A DNA stretch of 64,000 nt from Amazonocrinis nigriterrae CENA67 (lineage in GTDB: Bacteria > Cyanobacteriota > Cyanobacteriia > Cyanobacteriales > Nostocaceae). A program made the position numbers and the translations under genes. The notes under the pieces are model-generated. The model made no database searches, was not told the origin of the DNA, and worked only from the letters and a program-made list of their open reading frames with translations. The stretch is from assembly GCF_016056305.1 (NCBI RefSeq), contig NZ_JAECZC010000111.1, positions 30,127 to 94,126 of the forward strand, read 5' to 3'. Positions 61,251 through 64,000 of the stretch are shown one piece after another (the first letter of the stretch is position 1; each line of letters starts with the position of its first letter).

Positions 61251-62150
61251 ATGACGACTTCTACAACCGCGTTTACATCTACAAAAACTTGGATTTGGCA
61301 AGGTTTTCCCATCTCCTACCAAACCGAAGGAACTGCTGGCCCAGCTGTGATTCTGGTTCATGGTTTTGGAGCCTCATTGTGGCATTGGCGAAAAAATATA
61401 CCAGTCTTAGCGGAAAATTGTCGCGTTTATGCTATTGATTTAATTGGTTTTGGAGGTTCAGCCAAACCTGAACCAGGTGAAAAAATTTTTTATACACTAG
61501 AAACTTGGGGACAGCAAGTAGCTGATTTTTGCCGCGAAGTAGTGGGTGAGCCTGCTTTTCTGGTGGGAAATTCTATTGGCTGCATTGTAGCTTTGCAAAC
61601 AGCAGTCAGTAACCCGGATATTGCCTTGGGAGTTGCCTTGCTCAACTGTTCTTTGCGTCTGTTGCACGATCGCAAACGAGTAAGTCTACCGTGGTCGCGT
61701 CGTTACGGCGCACCTATTTTGCAGCGTTTATTAGCGATTAAACCAATTGGTAGCTTCTTTTTCAATCAAGTTGCCAAACCAAAAACAGTGCGGAAAATTT
61801 TGCTGCAAGCCTATGCTAACAGTGAAGTGGTTACAGATGAATTGGTAGATATTTTGACTGCACCAGCCAGCGATCCCGGTGCTGTAGCGGTCTTCCTGTC
61901 CTTTACTGCTTACTCTTGTGGGCCGCTACCAGAAGACCTTTTACCCCTGTTACCATGCCCTGCCATTATTTTATGGGGAACAGCTGACCCTTGGGAACCA
62001 ATAGAGTTAGGTAGAGAGTTAGCTAACTTTCCCCAAGTGGTCAAGTTTATTCCATTAGAAGGTGTTGGTCATTGTCCTCAAGACGAAGCACCAGAGTTAG
62101 TTAATCCAATAATCAAAGATTGGATTCAAAGCTCCATAAAGCAAAGTTAG
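61251..62150 (+). CDS. Alpha/beta hydrolase
   Basis: The 299-residue alpha/beta hydrolase has the oxyanion-side HGFGASLWHWRKN, the nucleophile elbow LVGNSIGCIVA (Ser about 109), an acidic residue in WGTADPWEP and a late histidine in GVGHCPQDEAPE. The HGFGAS...HWR and GNSIGC patterns are shared with plant and cyanobacterial pheophytinase/chlorophyll dephytylase-like hydrolases, so chlorophyll phytyl-ester cleavage is a fair hypothesis, not proved. No signal peptide. It is divergent from the thioredoxin-like gene and convergent with the RelA/SpoT gene. Confidence 0.85.
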   Translation: MTTSTTAFTSTKTWIWQGFPISYQTEGTAGPAVILVHGFGASLWHWRKNIPVLAENCRVYAIDLIGFGGSAKPEPGEKIFYTLETWGQQVADFCREVVGEPAFLVGNSIGCIVALQTAVSNPDIALGVALLNCSLRLLHDRKRVSLPWSRRYGAPILQRLLAIKPIGSFFFNQVAKPKTVRKILLQAYANSEVVTDELVDILTAPASDPGAVAVFLSFTAYSCGPLPEDLLPLLPCPAIILWGTADPWEPIELGRELANFPQVVKFIPLEGVGHCPQDEAPELVNPIIKDWIQSSIKQS

Positions 62151-62162
62151 GAGTTAGGGATA

Positions 62163-62191
62163 GTAGAGACGATTCGCCGAATCGTCTGTAC
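62163..62191. repeat. Palindromic repeat GTAGAGACGATTCG-type
   Basis: GTAGAGACGATTCG and CGAATCGTCTGTAC are near-perfect inverted arms around a single central base. It sits 13 bases after the hydrolase stop, between convergent genes, and is followed by CTCCCTCATCCCCCTCATCT units. It may end transcripts, but there is no U-run. Confidence 0.7.
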
Positions 62192-62238
62192 ATTATTTCT
62201 CCCTCATCCCCCTCATCTCCCCATCCCCCCTGCATCTA

Positions 62239-64000
62239 CTACTCGTCTATCTGCCCAACACGGCGTATATTCAAAATGTCGCTCATTTTCTTAATTTGGA
62301 TGAATACTTGTTCTAGTTGAGAGCGATCGCGTATATCTATTCCTAAATCCATTAACGCTGGTTGACCTGTAGCGGTTTTTACCTGAGCATGACGCACATT
62401 AATGCTTTGGTCGCTTAACCGTGACAAAATATCTTTTAACACTCCCACACGGTCAAGGGCTTCGATCTGAATTTCCACTGGGTAAGTGTGATGACAACCG
62501 CTATTTTCCGCTGCTGGGTTCCATCTCACTGGTACTAAGCGCTCAAATTCCACATTCTCCAGATTATGACATCCTTGGCGATGAATCGAAATTCCCCTAC
62601 CTCTGGTGACTACACCAATAATTGGTTCGCCAGGAATCGGAGTACAACATCCAGCAAGATGATACACCAAACCTTCTACTCCAATTATGGGCGAATCAGT
62701 TGAGCGACAAGTACTTGGTGGTGCATCCCGCAAAGCTTTAAGTGAACTTCCTTCTTTGGGAAGAAATGGAGGCGCAATGGTAACGGGTTGTTGTCCTTTC
62801 GCCACTTCTCGCCATCGATTTAGCACTAAATTCAGTGTGACTTCACCGTAACCCAATCCCGCAACTAAATCTTCGACACTGTGGTAATTACATTTTTCAG
62901 CCACAGTCTGCATTGCTTCTGACTTCAACAAATTATCAAAACCAGTTTTACCCAGTTCTTTTTCTAACAATTCTCGTCCACGGATGACATTTTCTTCGCG
63001 GCGCGATCGCTTGTACCATTGCTTAATGCGATACTTGGCTGCTGAGGTTCTGACAAAGTTCAACCAATCTAAACTCGGATGGCTGTTCTTTTGGGTGATA
63101 ATATCTACAATATCCCCATTTTGCAGTCGCGTAGACAGCGGTACCATCCGTCCATTCACCCGCGCCCCTGCACAGTGGTTCCCCACTTCTGTATGAATCC
63201 GATAAGCAAAATCTATACTGGTAGAACCAGGGCTTAAGGGTACAACATCTCCCTTAGGGGTGAAGACATAAACATCATCTTCAAATAAATTATCTTTTAC
63301 ACTGTCGAGATATTCTTGAGCATCCTTGAGGTCGCTTTGCCATTCCAGCAGCTGGCGCAACCAAGTAAACTTTTCATCTGTTGCTGTCAAATGGCTGCTG
63401 GTAGAAGTGCCAGTTTCTTTATACTTCCAATGGGCTGCAATTCCATACTCAGCAATGTGATGCATTTCGATAGTGCGAATTTGCACCTCCAGAGGACGAC
63501 CTGTCAGCCCTATGACGCCGGTGTGCAATGATTGGTAACGGTTGGGCTTGGGCAAGCCAATGTAGTCTTTAAATCTGCCTGGGATCGGGCGAAAGGCATC
63601 GTGAACCACTGCCAAAGCACGATAACATTCCTCATTAGTCTGGACGATAATTCGCAGGGCTGCCAAATCATAAATTTCATGAAATTCCTTTTGCTGCCGC
63701 TGCATTTTTTGGTAAATGCTATAAAGGTGTTTGGGACGACCGCTGATATCCTGGCAGTGAATTCCGGCTTGCTGCAAGCGATCGCGCAAAATTTCAGTAG
63801 CTTTTGCCAATTTCTCTTCTCGTGCCGTGCGTTTTTCGGAAACAAGCTGCTGTATTTCCCGGTAAGCTTCAGGTTCCAGGTATTTAAAAGCTAAATCTTC
63901 CAGTTCCCATTTGATCCGCCAGATCCCCAAGCGATTGGCTAAAGGCGCAAAAATATCTCGCGTTTCCTGGGCACTGCGGCGGCGGCTGGACTCTGACATA
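62239..64000 (-). CDS. RelA/SpoT-type (p)ppGpp synthetase/hydrolase, partial
   Basis: The 5' end lies beyond the window; 586 residues are visible and the Met at the edge is probably internal. The visible part begins at the end of the HD hydrolase domain (AQETRDIFAPLANRLGIWRI), and contains the synthetase domain (RFKDYIGLPKPNRYQSLHT), the TGS domain (DVYVFTPKGDVVPLSPGSTS), a zinc-finger-like region (YHLAGCCTPIPGEPIIG, RQGCHN) and a C-terminal ACT domain (IEALDRVGVLKDILSRLSD). This is the long Rel architecture of cyanobacteria, controlling the stringent response. Catalytic HD residues cannot be checked here. Confidence 0.95.
   Translation of the reverse strand, partial: MSESSRRRSAQETRDIFAPLANRLGIWRIKWELEDLAFKYLEPEAYREIQQLVSEKRTAREEKLAKATEILRDRLQQAGIHCQDISGRPKHLYSIYQKMQRQQKEFHEIYDLAALRIIVQTNEECYRALAVVHDAFRPIPGRFKDYIGLPKPNRYQSLHTGVIGLTGRPLEVQIRTIEMHHIAEYGIAAHWKYKETGTSTSSHLTATDEKFTWLRQLLEWQSDLKDAQEYLDSVKDNLFEDDVYVFTPKGDVVPLSPGSTSIDFAYRIHTEVGNHCAGARVNGRMVPLSTRLQNGDIVDIITQKNSHPSLDWLNFVRTSAAKYRIKQWYKRSRREENVIRGRELLEKELGKTGFDNLLKSEAMQTVAEKCNYHSVEDLVAGLGYGEVTLNLVLNRWREVAKGQQPVTIAPPFLPKEGSSLKALRDAPPSTCRSTDSPIIGVEGLVYHLAGCCTPIPGEPIIGVVTRGRGISIHRQGCHNLENVEFERLVPVRWNPAAENSGCHHTYPVEIQIEALDRVGVLKDILSRLSDQSINVRHAQVKTATGQPALMDLGIDIRDRSQLEQVFIQIKKMSDILNIRRVGQIDE

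Overview
The window reads as chromosomal DNA of a filamentous, probably heterocyst-forming cyanobacterium (order Nostocales). The evidence is adjacent psaA and psaB, a purK-linked 6S RNA, cyanobacterial families (DUF1997, DUF4079, KGK, lumenal pentapeptide protein, MenH for phylloquinone), very frequent HIP1-type GCGATCGC octamers, and heptanucleotide tandem repeats (for example ACTGACA units) in many intergenic gaps. No tRNA, rRNA or CRISPR array was seen. Species cannot be named from the sequence alone.

Layout. 1-2.6 kb: larE, a DUF4864 protein and a secreted SGNH hydrolase. 3.4-7.7 kb: a small accessory island holding an orphan PvuII-type N4-cytosine methyltransferase, cyanase, a MazF/PemK toxin with its antitoxin, and a fused GmrSD-like (DUF262+DUF1524) type IV restriction protein. 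7.8-12.6 kb: psaA-psaB with a near-ideal terminator. 13-21 kb: a proline-rich lipoprotein, glutaminase, a thioredoxin-NHL protein, a decaying KGK gene, DUF952, an AtzG-AtzE amidase pair and a TauD-type dioxygenase. 21.4-23.3 kb: a RloA/RloB-like ATPase-TOPRIM pair. 23.7-40.8 kb: mostly housekeeping or cell-envelope genes (membrane GTPase, purK plus 6S RNA, two M16 peptidase paralogues, peptidoglycan-binding protein, holin-like protein, CobE/CbiG-C, DUF2887 nuclease-like protein, ankyrin protein, DUF4079, DUF1997, an SDR, a GH104-type lysozyme-like protein, menH). 40.9-42.6 kb: a second ATPase plus TOPRIM-like (DUF4276) pair whose nuclease is frameshifted. 42.7-47.5 kb: an InrS/CsoR metal sensor, an HtrA protease, a MITE and an RCK ion channel.

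The main accessory system is at 47.5-55.8 kb. It is a three-gene operon on the minus strand encoding a PD-(D/E)XK nuclease with a zinc ribbon, a DinG/XPD-type helicase with four cysteines between its Walker motifs, and a pPIWI_RE-family prokaryotic Argonaute-like protein. A divergent XRE regulator and ImmA/IrrE-type metalloprotease sit upstream. The divergent gap contains palindromes that look like operators. This matches the RNA-dependent restriction system predicted for pPIWI_RE loci. It is known from comparative genomics, but to my knowledge it is little studied biochemically.

The right end (55.9-64 kb) holds an MBL-fold/ferredoxin-like protein, a geranylgeranyl-reductase-family flavoprotein, the pyrH-frr operon, a thioredoxin-like protein, an alpha/beta hydrolase and a RelA/SpoT gene cut by the window edge. 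Small non-autonomous elements are well resolved: a 293-bp MITE with a 7-bp target duplication (44913-45205) and a 161-bp MITE with a 5-bp duplication nested in an older repeat (56918-57078). An unassigned structured RNA candidate with its own terminator lies at 34215-34398.
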